The notes: generated from the sequence alone by a model not told the origin. A DNA stretch of 64,000 nucleotides from Halobacterium sp. CBA1132 (GCF_001485535.1 NZ_BCMZ01000001.1:1798001-1862000); one strand, 5' to 3'. Shown: positions 1 through 8,075, counted from the stretch's first letter. Made by a program: numbers and translations.

Positions 1-668
1 ACTTCGTCGCCGTCGTCCTTCCAATGGACGCCCGTGATTTCGAGAGTGGTCGAGCCGTCGAGGGCCAGCGAACCCGGGACGTCGCCGACGGCCAGCGAGT
101 CACCGGTCTCCTCGGCGACGAACGCCCCTCCATGGAGTTCGACCTTCCCGAGTTCCCGGCAGCCGCCGGCGCCGAGCCGGACGCCACCGTCGAACTCGTC
201 GAGGAGCCCGGTCAGCGAGCCCTCGAAGATCGTGGCGCTGGCGTCGCCGCAGGTGGACGCGTATGCGAGCGTAACGTCGACCTCGTCGGCGAGCGCCGAC
301 GCCGGGCCGTCGGCCCGGAGCCAGACGCGACCGGGGTTGTCGCAGACGCGGAACGCGACGGTCGCCGAGCCAGACACCGGCCCGCTCGCCGGATCGACGT
401 CGCGGAACGAGAGCGTGACGTCGGTCTCCTCGGCGAACGACGCGGGGAACGCCGCCGGGTCCTGTCGGGGCGTCGTCGTGACCTCGCCGTTGGACTCGAC
501 CAGCGTCGCGACCTGGAGGTCGAGCGACCCGGACGCCACGTCGTTCCCCGGGAACAGCTGGCCGTCCGTGAGGAACGCGTGCGTCCCGACGCCCGCTGCG
601 CCGCCGACGCTCGCCGCGCCGGCGAGCGTGACACCACGAAGCAGTGCGCGCCGCGAGACGTCAGGCAT
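1..668 (-). CDS. SipW/TasA-type secreted beta-sandwich protein, paralog 1 (3' end outside window)
   Basis: Reading starts at the ATG whose complement is at 666-668 (MPDVSRRALLRG) and stays open to the window edge, so about 222 residues of N-terminal part are visible. The signal is Tat-like (VSRRALL) and merges into a SipW-type cleavage region (VGTHAFLTDGQLF), followed by the family strand motif ASGSLDLQV. Later come FRDVDPASG and VAFRVCDNPGRVWLRADG, the counterpart of the DVKPGD/NPGYVW block in its neighbours. It is the most divergent of the seven paralogs and the last in the array. The 5' spacer (669-779) has a CCCG/CGGG hairpin near the start but no T-arm-like element. Function is inferred: extracellular, possibly a filament or cell-surface subunit. 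Confidence 0.8.
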   Translation of the reverse strand, partial: MPDVSRRALLRGVTLAGAASVGGAAGVGTHAFLTDGQLFPGNDVASGSLDLQVATLVESNGEVTTTPRQDPAAFPASFAEETDVTLSFRDVDPASGPVSGSATVAFRVCDNPGRVWLRADGPASALADEVDVTLAYASTCGDASATIFEGSLTGLLDEFDGGVRLGAGGCRELGKVELHGGAFVAEETGDSLAVGDVPGSLALDGSTTLEITGVHWKDDGDE

Positions 669-779
669 CGCCGGTTCCCCCCGTTCCCGTTCGGGACACG
701 ACTGGAACCACGCCCACGGCAAGCATACTTATTGACGCGCTTAGGCGTTCAAGGACCGCCTTAATCCGGCTTGGAATGG

Positions 780-1463
780 TCACGGTCCATCACACGATTC
801 GACGGTGAACGACAGCGACGTCCCGGCGCTGTCGCCCTGTATTCGGTTGCCAGTCGACGCCGCCAACGACCACGAGAGGCCGACGCAGACCGCGCTGTCC
901 GGGTCGATGCAGTCGCCACCGAGTTGGACGCCCTCGGCGAGCGCGGCGTCGGCTTCGACCAGCGACCCGTTCACCAGCGTCGTCTCCGCGGCGTCGAGGT
1001 CGCCGTCGCAGCCGCCGAACCCCAACAACCCGAGCGTTCCGGTGTCGTACCAGACCGCGACGTCGAGCGCGTCGGCGAGCTCGCCGCGGTCGCCCGTCGT
1101 ATCGCCGGCGGCGCGCTCGGGCTCGTTCCGGCCGTTCTCACTGTTCTCGGTGAGCGCGAGCGAGAACGACACGCGTGCGCTCTGGGTGGTGTCGGGGGTC
1201 ACGCGGAACGCCACCGTCCCCGAGTCGCCCGGCTGGGCGTTCCCGACGCCGAGTACCGGGCCGTCTTGCTCGTCGCCGTCGTCGACGACCGCGCCGTTGT
1301 ACGTCTCTCGCCAGTCCACGCGAACCGACGGGTCGCTGCCGACCGTCGTCGACGACTGGTAGGCGACCGCGTCAGAAGTGAGCGCTGTGAGGCCCACGAA
1401 CGACGCCGCGCCCACGGTGGCGGCGGAACCGAGGAGTCGCCGGCGGCTCAATCCCACAGTCAC
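780..1463 (-). CDS. SipW/TasA-type secreted protein, paralog 2
   Basis: A GTG start at 1461-1463 overlaps the TGA of the upstream paralog (GTGA, 4 bases), so the two are translationally coupled. A longer upstream reading is possible but would run into the preceding gene. The product has 227 residues. It opens with TVGLSRRRLLGSAATVG, a Tat-type signal, and a hydrophobic stretch. The body keeps the family pattern (VGNAQPGDSGTVAFRV, then a VWYDTG strand and VCVGLSWSL.STGNRIQGDSAG), but it lacks the C-terminal AEQxRNN signature of paralogs 3-7 and ends FTVESCDGP. Several Cys residues could form disulfides. Role not known; a minor subunit of the same extracellular structure is an inference. Confidence 0.82.
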   Translation of the reverse strand: MTVGLSRRRLLGSAATVGAASFVGLTALTSDAVAYQSSTTVGSDPSVRVDWRETYNGAVVDDGDEQDGPVLGVGNAQPGDSGTVAFRVTPDTTQSARVSFSLALTENSENGRNEPERAAGDTTGDRGELADALDVAVWYDTGTLGLLGFGGCDGDLDAAETTLVNGSLVEADAALAEGVQLGGDCIDPDSAVCVGLSWSLAASTGNRIQGDSAGTSLSFTVESCDGP

Positions 1464-2452
1464 CCCTCCGTGAACGGGTTCGTCGTCCCGTCGTTGTTCC
1501 GACACTGGACCGCGGCGAACGTGAGGTCGAAGGTCACGCTATCGCCCTGCACGACGTTCCCGACACTCGCGGGGAGTTCCCACTCGAAGCCGACGTACCG
1601 GACCTGCTCGTCGCCTGGCTGGTCCTGCGGGAAACAGTCACGGCCAGCCGTTCCGGGGTCGCCATCCAGCGGTATTCCGTCGTCGACCGTTGCGAGCAGG
1701 CCACCGAGCGTGCCCTCGAAGACGAGCGGGCGCTCGGGCGGCGTCTCGTCGCTCTCGCGGGTCTCGTCGCCGTCGTCGTACCAGAGCGTCACCTCGACGG
1801 CGTCGAGGAGTTCACCCGCGCTGGAGCCGTCGCCAGGGTCGTCCTCGGCCGCGGCGTCGAGCTCCGGCTCCGTGACCGCGCCCTCGCTGTTGTCGTCCAA
1901 CGAGCCGCCGAGCCAGACGTAGCCGGGCTCGTCGAACAGGTGGACGCTGTAGGCGACCGACCCCGAGTCGCCGGGTTTCACGTCGTCGAGGTCGATGACC
2001 GGCCCCTCCACGACAAAATTCGGGGAGTCCGCGAACTGGTCGCGATACCGCTGCTCGACGACGGTGCGGTCGGTTTCGCCGAGGTCGCCGTACGAGGTCT
2101 CGTACGTGCTCGAAGCGACGTCGTCGCGGGTCCGTATCGGGTCCTGGATGCCGTCGGGCTCTTCGACTGGCGAGCTGTTCGTGAGGAGTTGGTCGGGGTC
2201 GTCCGGGTCGTTCTTGTATCGGTCCGGGTACGCGTTGACGTACTCGGTCTCGTTCCCCCGGCGGTAGCGTTGTTGCCAGTCCAGTCTCGCGTCCATCGTC
2301 CCCGCCGTAATCGTGTTGTCCTCGAACGTCTCGGTATCACCGAGCAGGGCAGTTGTGCCGAGGCCGGCGCTCGCCGACGCCAGTCCGACGCTGCCCAGCC
2401 CGGCGAGCACGTTGCGCCGCGAGAGCCGGTAGTGTTGCTCGTCGTCGCTCAT
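1460..2452 (-). CDS. SipW/TasA-type secreted protein, paralog 3
   Basis: 330 residues. The start was placed at MSDDEQHYRLSRRNVLAG (complement 2450-2452) because the Tat/SipW signal begins there; the 15 residues upstream would be part of the structured leader. The signal region ends ASAGLGTTALLGDTETF, followed by NTITAGTMDARLDW, the standard first strand. It has DVKPGDSGSVAYSVHLF, EPGYVWLGG, a VTLWYDDGDE strand, VGFEWELPASVGNVVQGDS and the C-terminal FAAVQCRNNDGT. An acidic 60-residue loop (YVNAYPDRYKNDPDDPD onward) sits between strands 1 and 2. It is coupled to paralog 2 downstream. The 5' side carries folded leader A. Confidence 0.88.
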   Translation of the reverse strand: MSDDEQHYRLSRRNVLAGLGSVGLASASAGLGTTALLGDTETFEDNTITAGTMDARLDWQQRYRRGNETEYVNAYPDRYKNDPDDPDQLLTNSSPVEEPDGIQDPIRTRDDVASSTYETSYGDLGETDRTVVEQRYRDQFADSPNFVVEGPVIDLDDVKPGDSGSVAYSVHLFDEPGYVWLGGSLDDNSEGAVTEPELDAAAEDDPGDGSSAGELLDAVEVTLWYDDGDETRESDETPPERPLVFEGTLGGLLATVDDGIPLDGDPGTAGRDCFPQDQPGDEQVRYVGFEWELPASVGNVVQGDSVTFDLTFAAVQCRNNDGTTNPFTEG

Positions 2453-2458
2453 GATTGG

Positions 2459-2555
2459 TTCCCATCCGGGGAAGGCCCACCGGTGGAGTCGAACCACCGT
2501 CCCGCGGCCGCCGCGGTACGAACCGGGTGCGTCGGGGTCCGTGTTCCAAGTGGGC
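2459..2555 (-). promoter_or_regulatory. Folded 5' leader A with T-arm-like hairpin
   Basis: In transcript sense: outer strand GCCCAC (plus 2550-2555) pairs with GTGGGC (2475-2480). One base inside the outer 3' strand is a 5-bp/7-nt hairpin GGTGG-TTCGACT-CCACC (2482-2498), whose loop is a canonical tRNA T-loop. A second hairpin TTCCC-n5-GGGAA (2459-2473) lies just before the ATG at 2452. The same order is seen in leaders B and C. In the first stem leader A has T:A where B and C have C:G, a compensatory change. No D-arm or anticodon arm can be drawn, so it is not a tRNA gene. Confidence 0.6.
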
Positions 2556-2570
2556 TGGTCGGCTGCACGC

Positions 2571-4331
2571 TCAGCTGGGCGCGGTGTAGCTCCCCGACTC
2601 GTAGAGGGTTCCCTCGTCGGGGTCCGTGATCTGGATATCCACGGAACGACTCGAACCGTCGGTCGCCGGGTCGGTCGTCGTGTACGAGAGCGTGTACGCG
2701 GGTTCGGTAATCGCGCCGACGACGTCGTTCAGAATCGTGTCGAAGTCCGCGTCGAAGATGTCGATCCACGAGCCGTCGTCGACGTTCTCCGCGATGTCGC
2801 GCTTCGAGACGCTCCCAGAGCCGACGCTCGCAGGCGCCACGGCGTAGAACGAAAAGTTCCCGTCGTCGAGGAACGTCTCGATGTCCGACTGGCTGAACCG
2901 CGTGTCGGCGTCGGTCTCGGGCGACGCGCCGACGTCGGTGATGTCGATGACGACGCGCTGGGCGCCCGACCGGAACGCGGACAGCGAGGCGCCGGCGCCG
3001 TCCTGAGCGGCGGCGTTGCCGGTCGCGACCGCCAGTGCGTCGAGATTGTCCTCGGGCGTGTCGCCACCACCGGACGCGCTCAGTCCGTTGACGGCGGTCT
3101 GGAACGTCGACGCGTCGGTGAAGTCCTGGTCCAACTCCTCGAGGTCCTTGAACGAGACGAGCGCGTAGCGGGCGTCGATGCCGGCGTCCTCGATGTCTGT
3201 CGTGAGCGACGTGACCTCGCTCTGCAGGGTGCTAATCTCCCCGCTCATGCTCCCGGTGTCGTCGAACACGACGACGATGTCGACGATGCCGCCGGAGTCG
3301 AACGTGACGTCCAGCGTCTGTGCACAGCCGCCCTCACAGACCGCGAAGTTCGACGCGGTGAGGTCGCCGGCGTTCCCCGCCGGCGTGTCGACCCGAACGC
3401 GCGCGTCGACGGCCGGGAAGCCCGAAGTCGCGTCGGGACCGACCGAGAGCAGGTTCGAAAACGCGTTGTCCGTCGGTCCGGGTTCGAACCCGCAGTCGAC
3501 GCACTCGGCGTCGTCGCCGTCCGCACACGGGTTGTGCGTGCCGTCGTTGTTCCGGCACTGCTCGGCGTGGAACTCCAGGTCGAAGCCCACCGAGTCGGAC
3601 TGAATCTCGTTGCCGACCGTCGTGGGGACCTCCCAGTCGATGCAGAGGCAGGCGTTCTCGGCGTCGGCGCCGCCGGCGTAACACTCCTGGTCGCCGGGCG
3701 CGAGGAAGCCGCTCTCGCCGGCGTCGCTGTTGCCGTCGCCGTCGAGGGGGACGCCGTTCCGGATGGCCGAGAGGAACGCCGCCAGCGACCCCTCCCAGAC
3801 GTCGGCGATTTTCGTCGTGTCGTCGGGGCCGAACTCGCCTTCGGGCTCGGACGCGGCGACGTCGACCGAACAGTAGTCGACGTCGACGGTGACGTGCTGC
3901 GCGAGCTCGCCGTTGCCCGGGCCAGTCGTGTCGTCGACGTCGGTCTCCGGTTCGGGCTGCCCATTCTCGTCGTTCGCCGTGAGCTCGCCACAGACCCACA
4001 GGTACGCGGGGTTCCCGTCGATGCGTGGACAGAACGCCAGCGAACCGCTGTCGCCGGGCTTGACGTCGGAGAGCTCGCCGCTGACCGTGCCGCTCTCGTT
4101 CTGGGTTCCCTGGACCTGTCCGGAACCGGCCATTCCCTGGCTCCAGTGCGAGTAGTAGTCGACGAGCAGGTCGAGTGTCCCTGCGGTGATAGTGCTGTTC
4201 TCGAACGACTCGGTGTCGTTGAGGTACGCGGACGTGCCGAGCCCAGCGCCCGCCGACGCGAGGCCGACACCGCCCAGTCCCGCCAGTACCTTCCGCCGCG
4301 AAAGCCGATAGCGTGGATTGTCGTCGGTCAT
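2571..4331 (-). CDS. SipW/TasA-type secreted protein with C-terminal von Willebrand A domain
   Basis: 586 residues starting at MTDDNPRYRLSRRKVLAG. A Tat/SipW signal (residues 9-40) ends GTSAYLNDTESF, followed by the TITAGTLDL strand. The complete beta-sandwich domain occupies about 40-265, with DVKPGDSGSLAF, NPAYLWVCG, TVGNEIQSDSVG and FHAEQCRNNDGT. A Cys-rich linker follows, then a vWA domain at about 350-520 with the MIDAS motif DDTGSMS near residue 357 and a later GGGDTPEDN. A short beta tail (YTLSYTTTD..DPDEGTLYESG) closes the protein. vWA domains bind metal and protein ligands, so an adhesive or tip role is an inference. Leader B precedes the gene. Confidence 0.88.
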   Translation of the reverse strand: MTDDNPRYRLSRRKVLAGLGGVGLASAGAGLGTSAYLNDTESFENSTITAGTLDLLVDYYSHWSQGMAGSGQVQGTQNESGTVSGELSDVKPGDSGSLAFCPRIDGNPAYLWVCGELTANDENGQPEPETDVDDTTGPGNGELAQHVTVDVDYCSVDVAASEPEGEFGPDDTTKIADVWEGSLAAFLSAIRNGVPLDGDGNSDAGESGFLAPGDQECYAGGADAENACLCIDWEVPTTVGNEIQSDSVGFDLEFHAEQCRNNDGTHNPCADGDDAECVDCGFEPGPTDNAFSNLLSVGPDATSGFPAVDARVRVDTPAGNAGDLTASNFAVCEGGCAQTLDVTFDSGGIVDIVVVFDDTGSMSGEISTLQSEVTSLTTDIEDAGIDARYALVSFKDLEELDQDFTDASTFQTAVNGLSASGGGDTPEDNLDALAVATGNAAAQDGAGASLSAFRSGAQRVVIDITDVGASPETDADTRFSQSDIETFLDDGNFSFYAVAPASVGSGSVSKRDIAENVDDGSWIDIFDADFDTILNDVVGAITEPAYTLSYTTTDPATDGSSRSVDIQITDPDEGTLYESGSYTAPS

Positions 4332-4335
4332 GGTT

Positions 4336-4440
4336 GCTCCCCCCTCGGGGAAGACCCACTGGCGGAATCGAACCGCCGACCATCGGCGACGCGGCGGCCC
4401 CAGAGTGAGCCGCGAGTGCGCCGACGAGTGCCAGCGTGGG
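4336..4440 (-). promoter_or_regulatory. Folded 5' leader B with T-arm-like hairpin
   Basis: Transcript sense: outer strand CCCAC (plus 4436-4440) pairs with GTGGG (4355-4359). The inner hairpin is GGCGG-TTCGATT-CCGCC (4361-4377) with a T-loop sequence, and a C/G-rich hairpin (about 4337-4353) covers the probable ribosome-binding region before the ATG at 4331. The 5' side reads CCCACGCTGGC, as in leader C. It lies in the 124-base spacer after paralog 5. Confidence 0.6.
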
Positions 4441-4455
4441 CTGTGCGCGCCATCG

Positions 4456-5286
4456 CTACGCGCCGCTGAACGGGTCGCCGTTGTTCCGGACCTGCTCGGC
4501 GTCGAACCGGAGCGTGAACGTCACCGAGTCGCCCTGCACGTCGTTGCCGACGCCGGGCGGGAGTTCGAACAGCTGGTAGTAGTGGACATCCGCGCTGTCG
4601 CTCGTACTCCCCACCTCGATTGGCGTGCCGCTCGGGTCGCTGAGCAGTACGCCGTCGCGGTACACGTCGTGGGCCTCGTCGAGGGTCGTGTAGTGCGCCC
4701 CGCTGGCCGTGACGCCGCCGAGGTCTGGTGGCTCGTACCCGGGCAGCCACGTGTCGTTGTGGTCGGTGGTCTCGTCGAGCATCTGGAGCTTCGCGCGGTC
4801 GGATCCGGCCGTCGTGTCCTTGCTGCCCCAGATTGTCGTGAGCAGCGCGGCGCCGAGGTCGCCCGGCGAAGCAGTGTCGGTCTCTGCTTCCGGGTTGTCG
4901 CCCTCGGCGTTGCTGTAGTCCTCGTCGACCGACGTGACCTGCACGTAGCCGGGGTTGCCGTCGATCTCGACGTGCCAGTCGAGGATGAACCAGTCGCCCG
5001 GCTTCATGTCGTCGACAGTGATAGTGACGGTGTTCCCGTCGGCCGTGTCGTCGGCGTCCTCGTCCGTGGAGTCGACGACGGGGTCCGGGAGGTCCGGACT
5101 CTTGTCGTCGACATCCACCGACACCACCATGTTCAGCGCACCTGCGGTCAGGCTGTTGCCCTCGAAGGACTCGGTGTCGTTGAGGTACGCGGTCGTGCCG
5201 AGGCCGGCCCCTGCCGAGGCGAGTCCGACGCCGCCGACGCCGGCGAGCAGCTTCCGCCGTGTGAGTTCGTATCGTTTGTCGGTCAT
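4456..5286 (-). CDS. SipW/TasA-type secreted protein, paralog 5
   Basis: 276 residues from MTDKRYELTRRKLLAGVGG. The open frame extends 10 codons further, but those lie in leader C. The signal ends GAGLGTTAYLNDTESF; the next strand is NSLTAGALNMVVSVDV. It has DDMKPGDWFILDWHVEID and NPGYVQVTS, then a loop with WLPGYEPPDLGG. It ends VGNDVQGDSVTFTLRF and the C-terminal signature FDAEQVRNNGDPFSGA. It closely resembles paralog 7 (KPGDW form, TTIWGS / ATIWDS, HYTTLDEAHDVY / HYTTLREAYDTY), so these two form a subfamily, perhaps the major structural subunits. That last point is inference only. Confidence 0.88.
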   Translation of the reverse strand: MTDKRYELTRRKLLAGVGGVGLASAGAGLGTTAYLNDTESFEGNSLTAGALNMVVSVDVDDKSPDLPDPVVDSTDEDADDTADGNTVTITVDDMKPGDWFILDWHVEIDGNPGYVQVTSVDEDYSNAEGDNPEAETDTASPGDLGAALLTTIWGSKDTTAGSDRAKLQMLDETTDHNDTWLPGYEPPDLGGVTASGAHYTTLDEAHDVYRDGVLLSDPSGTPIEVGSTSDSADVHYYQLFELPPGVGNDVQGDSVTFTLRFDAEQVRNNGDPFSGA

Positions 5287-5294
5287 CTGTGTCG

Positions 5295-5371
5295 CTCCCC
5301 TAGCGGGGAAACCCACCGGCGGAGTCGAACCGCCGAACTGCGGCCCGGTGCCGCGTCACGCCAGCGTGGGT
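5295..5371 (-). promoter_or_regulatory. Folded 5' leader C with T-arm-like hairpin
   Basis: Transcript sense: outer strand ACCCAC (plus 5366-5371) pairs with GTGGGT (5311-5316), a perfect 6 bp. The inner hairpin is GGCGG-TTCGACT-CCGCC (5318-5334). The start-proximal hairpin TCCCC-GCTA-GGGGA (5296-5309) holds the only purine-rich stretch before the ATG at 5286. It is the shortest of the three copies because the region between the outer 5' strand and the T-arm hairpin is reduced. Confidence 0.62.
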
Positions 5372-5391
5372 CGTGGTCTGGTCCTGTGCGT

Positions 5392-6996
5392 CTACGACGG
5401 TGCCGTGGTCGTGCCGTCCGTGGAGCCGCTGCCCGTGCCGTCGTTGTTCCGGCACTGTTCAGCGTAGAATCCGAGGTCGAAACTCACGGTGTCGCCCTGA
5501 ATTTCGTTCTCGACCTCGCCGGGAATCTCCCAAGCGAACCCGAGACAGTGGCCGACGTGCGGGTCGAAGCAGGCGCGTCCCTCGGCCGTCCCGGCGGCGT
5601 CGAGCGGGATGCCGTCACCGTCGGAGAGCGCCGAGAGTGCCTCGTTGAGGGTGCCCTCGAAGAACACGAGCTCCGAGGTGAACAGCCCGGCCAGCCCCTC
5701 GAACGTCCCCGGGAGGTCGCTGGGGTCTTCGACGTCCCGGTAGTACGAGGCGTCGTTCCCCGCCGACCCGTCCTCGCCGGCCATCTCGGTCAGCGTCGCG
5801 TCGTTGGCGTCCGGGCCGATACCGACGGTGTACACGTCGGTCGCGGGCGCGGGCGAGGCCGCGCGGGCGTCGTCTGCCGCACTCGTCGGCGAGATGTACG
5901 TCGTACCGTCAGCGCCCGAGAAGGAGTTCCCGTTCGAGAAGACGAGGTCGACGGCCTCCGCCTGCATGCGGCCGTTGGCCCCGAGTTCGTCCTGAGCCTC
6001 CTGAATGCCCTCACCGATGAACGTGCCTTCCGCGACGTCAACGTCCGCGTACGGGTCCGCCGTGCTCGCACCGACAATGGTCGCGAGCGTCTGCCGGAGC
6101 CCGTCGAGCGCGCCGCCCGATGCGGTCAGCGTCGAGAGGTCGTCCGTCAACGGCGCGGCGAGTTGAACGTGCGGCGACCCGCCCGAGGAGCCGTTGAAGA
6201 ACACGACGCCGACCTGCGAGTCGGCACCCAGGGAGTCGAGTTCGTTCACGAGGTTCTTCGCGCCCTGCTCGACGAGGTCGATTTTCGTCGTCTCGTCGTG
6301 CCCGAGGATGGGGTCGTCCTCGTCGACGACGCCGCCGAACTCGTCGTACAGCATCGAGCCGGAGACGTCGATCGTGAGCATGATGTCCGCGCGGTTTACG
6401 CGGTTGTCACAGTCCTCGTCGTACCACAGCCGGACGTCGATGTTCTCCGCGAGGTCCGCGGAGTTCTCCGAGTCGACTTCCTGCTCGGGTTCCGGGTGCG
6501 CGCCGCCGTCCTCGGAGACGTTACCCGCCTGCATCCAGACGTAGCCGGGGTTGTTACAGAGGTGGAGGCTGAACGTAATTTCGCCCCTGTCTCCGGGTTT
6601 CACGTCGGATAGCGAGACCAGCGAGTCCTGCTCGCCGAAGCTCTCCTCGTAGTTCTGGTCGAAGTTCTCGCAGGTGAGGTGGTCGACGAGGTTCCGGCCC
6701 TCGTCGCTGTACTGGTACACCTCGTCGTCGATGCTGATGGACTGTTCGCCGTCGCCGTCGTGGTCCGGGTGCGCGTTGACGAACTCCCAGGACTCGGTCG
6801 GCCCGTAGTAGGACTGCTGCCAGTCGACTTTCAGGTCGAGCGTGCCCGCGGTGATTGTGTTCCCCTCGAACGACTCGGTGTCGTTGAGGTACGCGGACGT
6901 CCCGAGGCCAGCGCCCGCCGACGCCAGTCCGATGCCGCCCAGTCCCGCCAGCACCTTGCGGCGGGAGAGTTCGAACGAAGTGGATTTGTCACTCAT
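5392..6996 (-). CDS. SipW/TasA-type secreted protein with inserted von Willebrand A domain
   Basis: 534 residues from MSDKSTSFELSRRKVLAG. The signal ends GTSAYLNDTESF; TITAGTLDLKVDW follows. The beta-sandwich begins (DVKPGDRGEITFSLHL, NPGYVWMQAG, VRLWYDEDCDN) and is interrupted by a vWA domain at about 203-435 with MIDAS motif DVSGSM near residue 210. The sandwich then resumes (FFEGTLNEALSAL, LGFAWEIPGEVENEIQGD) and closes with FYAEQCRNNDGTG. Unlike the other vWA paralog, where vWA follows the finished sandwich, here it sits inside it. The gene follows paralog 7 with 6 bases between, so the two are probably cotranscribed. Confidence 0.88.
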   Translation of the reverse strand: MSDKSTSFELSRRKVLAGLGGIGLASAGAGLGTSAYLNDTESFEGNTITAGTLDLKVDWQQSYYGPTESWEFVNAHPDHDGDGEQSISIDDEVYQYSDEGRNLVDHLTCENFDQNYEESFGEQDSLVSLSDVKPGDRGEITFSLHLCNNPGYVWMQAGNVSEDGGAHPEPEQEVDSENSADLAENIDVRLWYDEDCDNRVNRADIMLTIDVSGSMLYDEFGGVVDEDDPILGHDETTKIDLVEQGAKNLVNELDSLGADSQVGVVFFNGSSGGSPHVQLAAPLTDDLSTLTASGGALDGLRQTLATIVGASTADPYADVDVAEGTFIGEGIQEAQDELGANGRMQAEAVDLVFSNGNSFSGADGTTYISPTSAADDARAASPAPATDVYTVGIGPDANDATLTEMAGEDGSAGNDASYYRDVEDPSDLPGTFEGLAGLFTSELVFFEGTLNEALSALSDGDGIPLDAAGTAEGRACFDPHVGHCLGFAWEIPGEVENEIQGDTVSFDLGFYAEQCRNNDGTGSGSTDGTTTAPS

Positions 6997-7002
6997 CGTT
7001 CC

Positions 7003-7821
7003 TCAGGTCCCCGTGGAATTGGTCTCGGTGCCGTTGCCAGCGAACGGGTCGCTGTTGTTCCGGGACTGCTCGGCGTCGAAGACGAGGTCGAAGCTCAGGG
7101 AGTCGCCCTGAATCTCGTTGCCGACCTCCGTCGGGATTTCGAGCAGCAGGCAGAGTTCGGCGGCGTTCGTCGAGGTCGGTTCCTCGCTGCCGCCGAGCGT
7201 GACGCCCGTGCTGTACGTGTCGTAGGCTTCCCGAAGGGTGGTGTAGTGAGTGTCGTCGTCGACAACACCGCCCTCGTCACGCGAGGAATTCCAGCTCTCG
7301 GCCTGACTACCGCCGTCGACGTTCGTCGTCCCGTCCAATCCGGAGAGGCCGCTGCGGTCTCCCGAGTCGTCGTAGCTGTCCCAGATGGTCGCGAGAATCG
7401 CGTCGTCGAGTTCGCCCTCCTCGGCCGATTCGTCGCTGCCCTCGGGCTCCGTGTAGCCGTTCTCGCTGGACGTGAGTTCCGCGGTACTGACCTGGAGGTA
7501 GCCGGGGTTCTCCTCGATGGAGACATCGAAACAGATGATACCCCAGTCGCCGGGCTTGACGTCGTCGATGGTGACGCCGGAGACTGCTTCACCGTCCGCG
7601 GTCGCACTGAGGTCGACGGCGCTCGACCAGTACGAGCTGGCCGCTTCGACGGTCGCGGTGACGCTCATGTCGAGCGTGCCCGCGGTGATTGTGTTGTCTT
7701 CGAACGATTCGGTGTCGTTGAGGTACGCGGATGTCCCGAGCCCGGCGGCGGCACCGGCAACCCCGATGGTGCCGAGACCGGCGAGCACGCGACGGCGCGT
7801 GAGTTTGACTTTCTTCGACAT
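7003..7821 (-). CDS. SipW/TasA-type secreted protein, paralog 7 (first of array)
   Basis: 272 residues from MSKKVKLTRRRVLAGLG (complement 7819-7821); the reading frame upstream to 7860 lacks signal features. The signal ends GLGTSAYLNDTESF, followed by NTITAGTLDMSVTATV. It has DDVKPGDWGIICFDVSIE, NPGYLQVST, DDAILATIWDSYDD, HYTTLREAYDTYSTG, TEVGNEIQGDSLSF and FDAEQSRNNSDPF. It is the first gene of the cluster, and a TATA-like stretch lies upstream in the divergent spacer. Known relatives (Bacillus TasA, archaeal bundling pilins) form donor-strand filaments. No SipW-like peptidase gene is in the window. Confidence 0.88.
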   Translation of the reverse strand: MSKKVKLTRRRVLAGLGTIGVAGAAAGLGTSAYLNDTESFEDNTITAGTLDMSVTATVEAASSYWSSAVDLSATADGEAVSGVTIDDVKPGDWGIICFDVSIEENPGYLQVSTAELTSSENGYTEPEGSDESAEEGELDDAILATIWDSYDDSGDRSGLSGLDGTTNVDGGSQAESWNSSRDEGGVVDDDTHYTTLREAYDTYSTGVTLGGSEEPTSTNAAELCLLLEIPTEVGNEIQGDSLSFDLVFDAEQSRNNSDPFAGNGTETNSTGT

Positions 7822-7932
7822 GGTCTGGTCGGGCCCAGCCACCGTGGCGGGCTCTATCACACCCGTGTCGGGACGACCCCATAGCTAATCGCGCAATTGC
7901 GTCGAAAACGACCGATTTGAGCGCCCTAAGGC

Positions 7933-7950
7933 ACGCATTGATATTTTAAC
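7933..7950 (-). promoter_or_regulatory. Candidate TATA promoter of the secreted-protein array
   Basis: The minus strand reads TTAAAATATCAATGC in the 254-base divergent spacer between paralog 7 and the HTH protein at 8076. A start some 25 bases further on would leave an untranslated leader of 80-90 bases, longer than the leaderless norm of haloarchaea. A plus-strand AT-rich stretch (cgataaataa, about 8040-8049) would serve the divergent gene. Confidence 0.4.
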
Positions 7951-8075
7951 ACGTCGCTTGCCGGCCGCTAAGAGGGTCGCTACGCGCGACCACAAGAAGT
8001 AAGGATTCCAATAAAACTCGGCGTGTACCGGTAAGAGAGCCGATAAATAAGCCGACAGATTGCGCGTGACCGAAC

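Noticed and set aside
24-1922. Long plus-strand reading frames across the first 2 kb and in many other places
   Set aside because: They are Arg/Pro/Ser-rich or Val/Arg-rich mirror frames of GC-rich genes, with no domains, signals or promoters.
2459-5371. The T-arm-like leaders as tRNA genes or tRNA pseudogenes
   Set aside because: Acceptor-like stems and T-arms can be drawn, but no D-arm or anticodon arm fits, the lengths differ (61-86), and all three sit directly before start codons.
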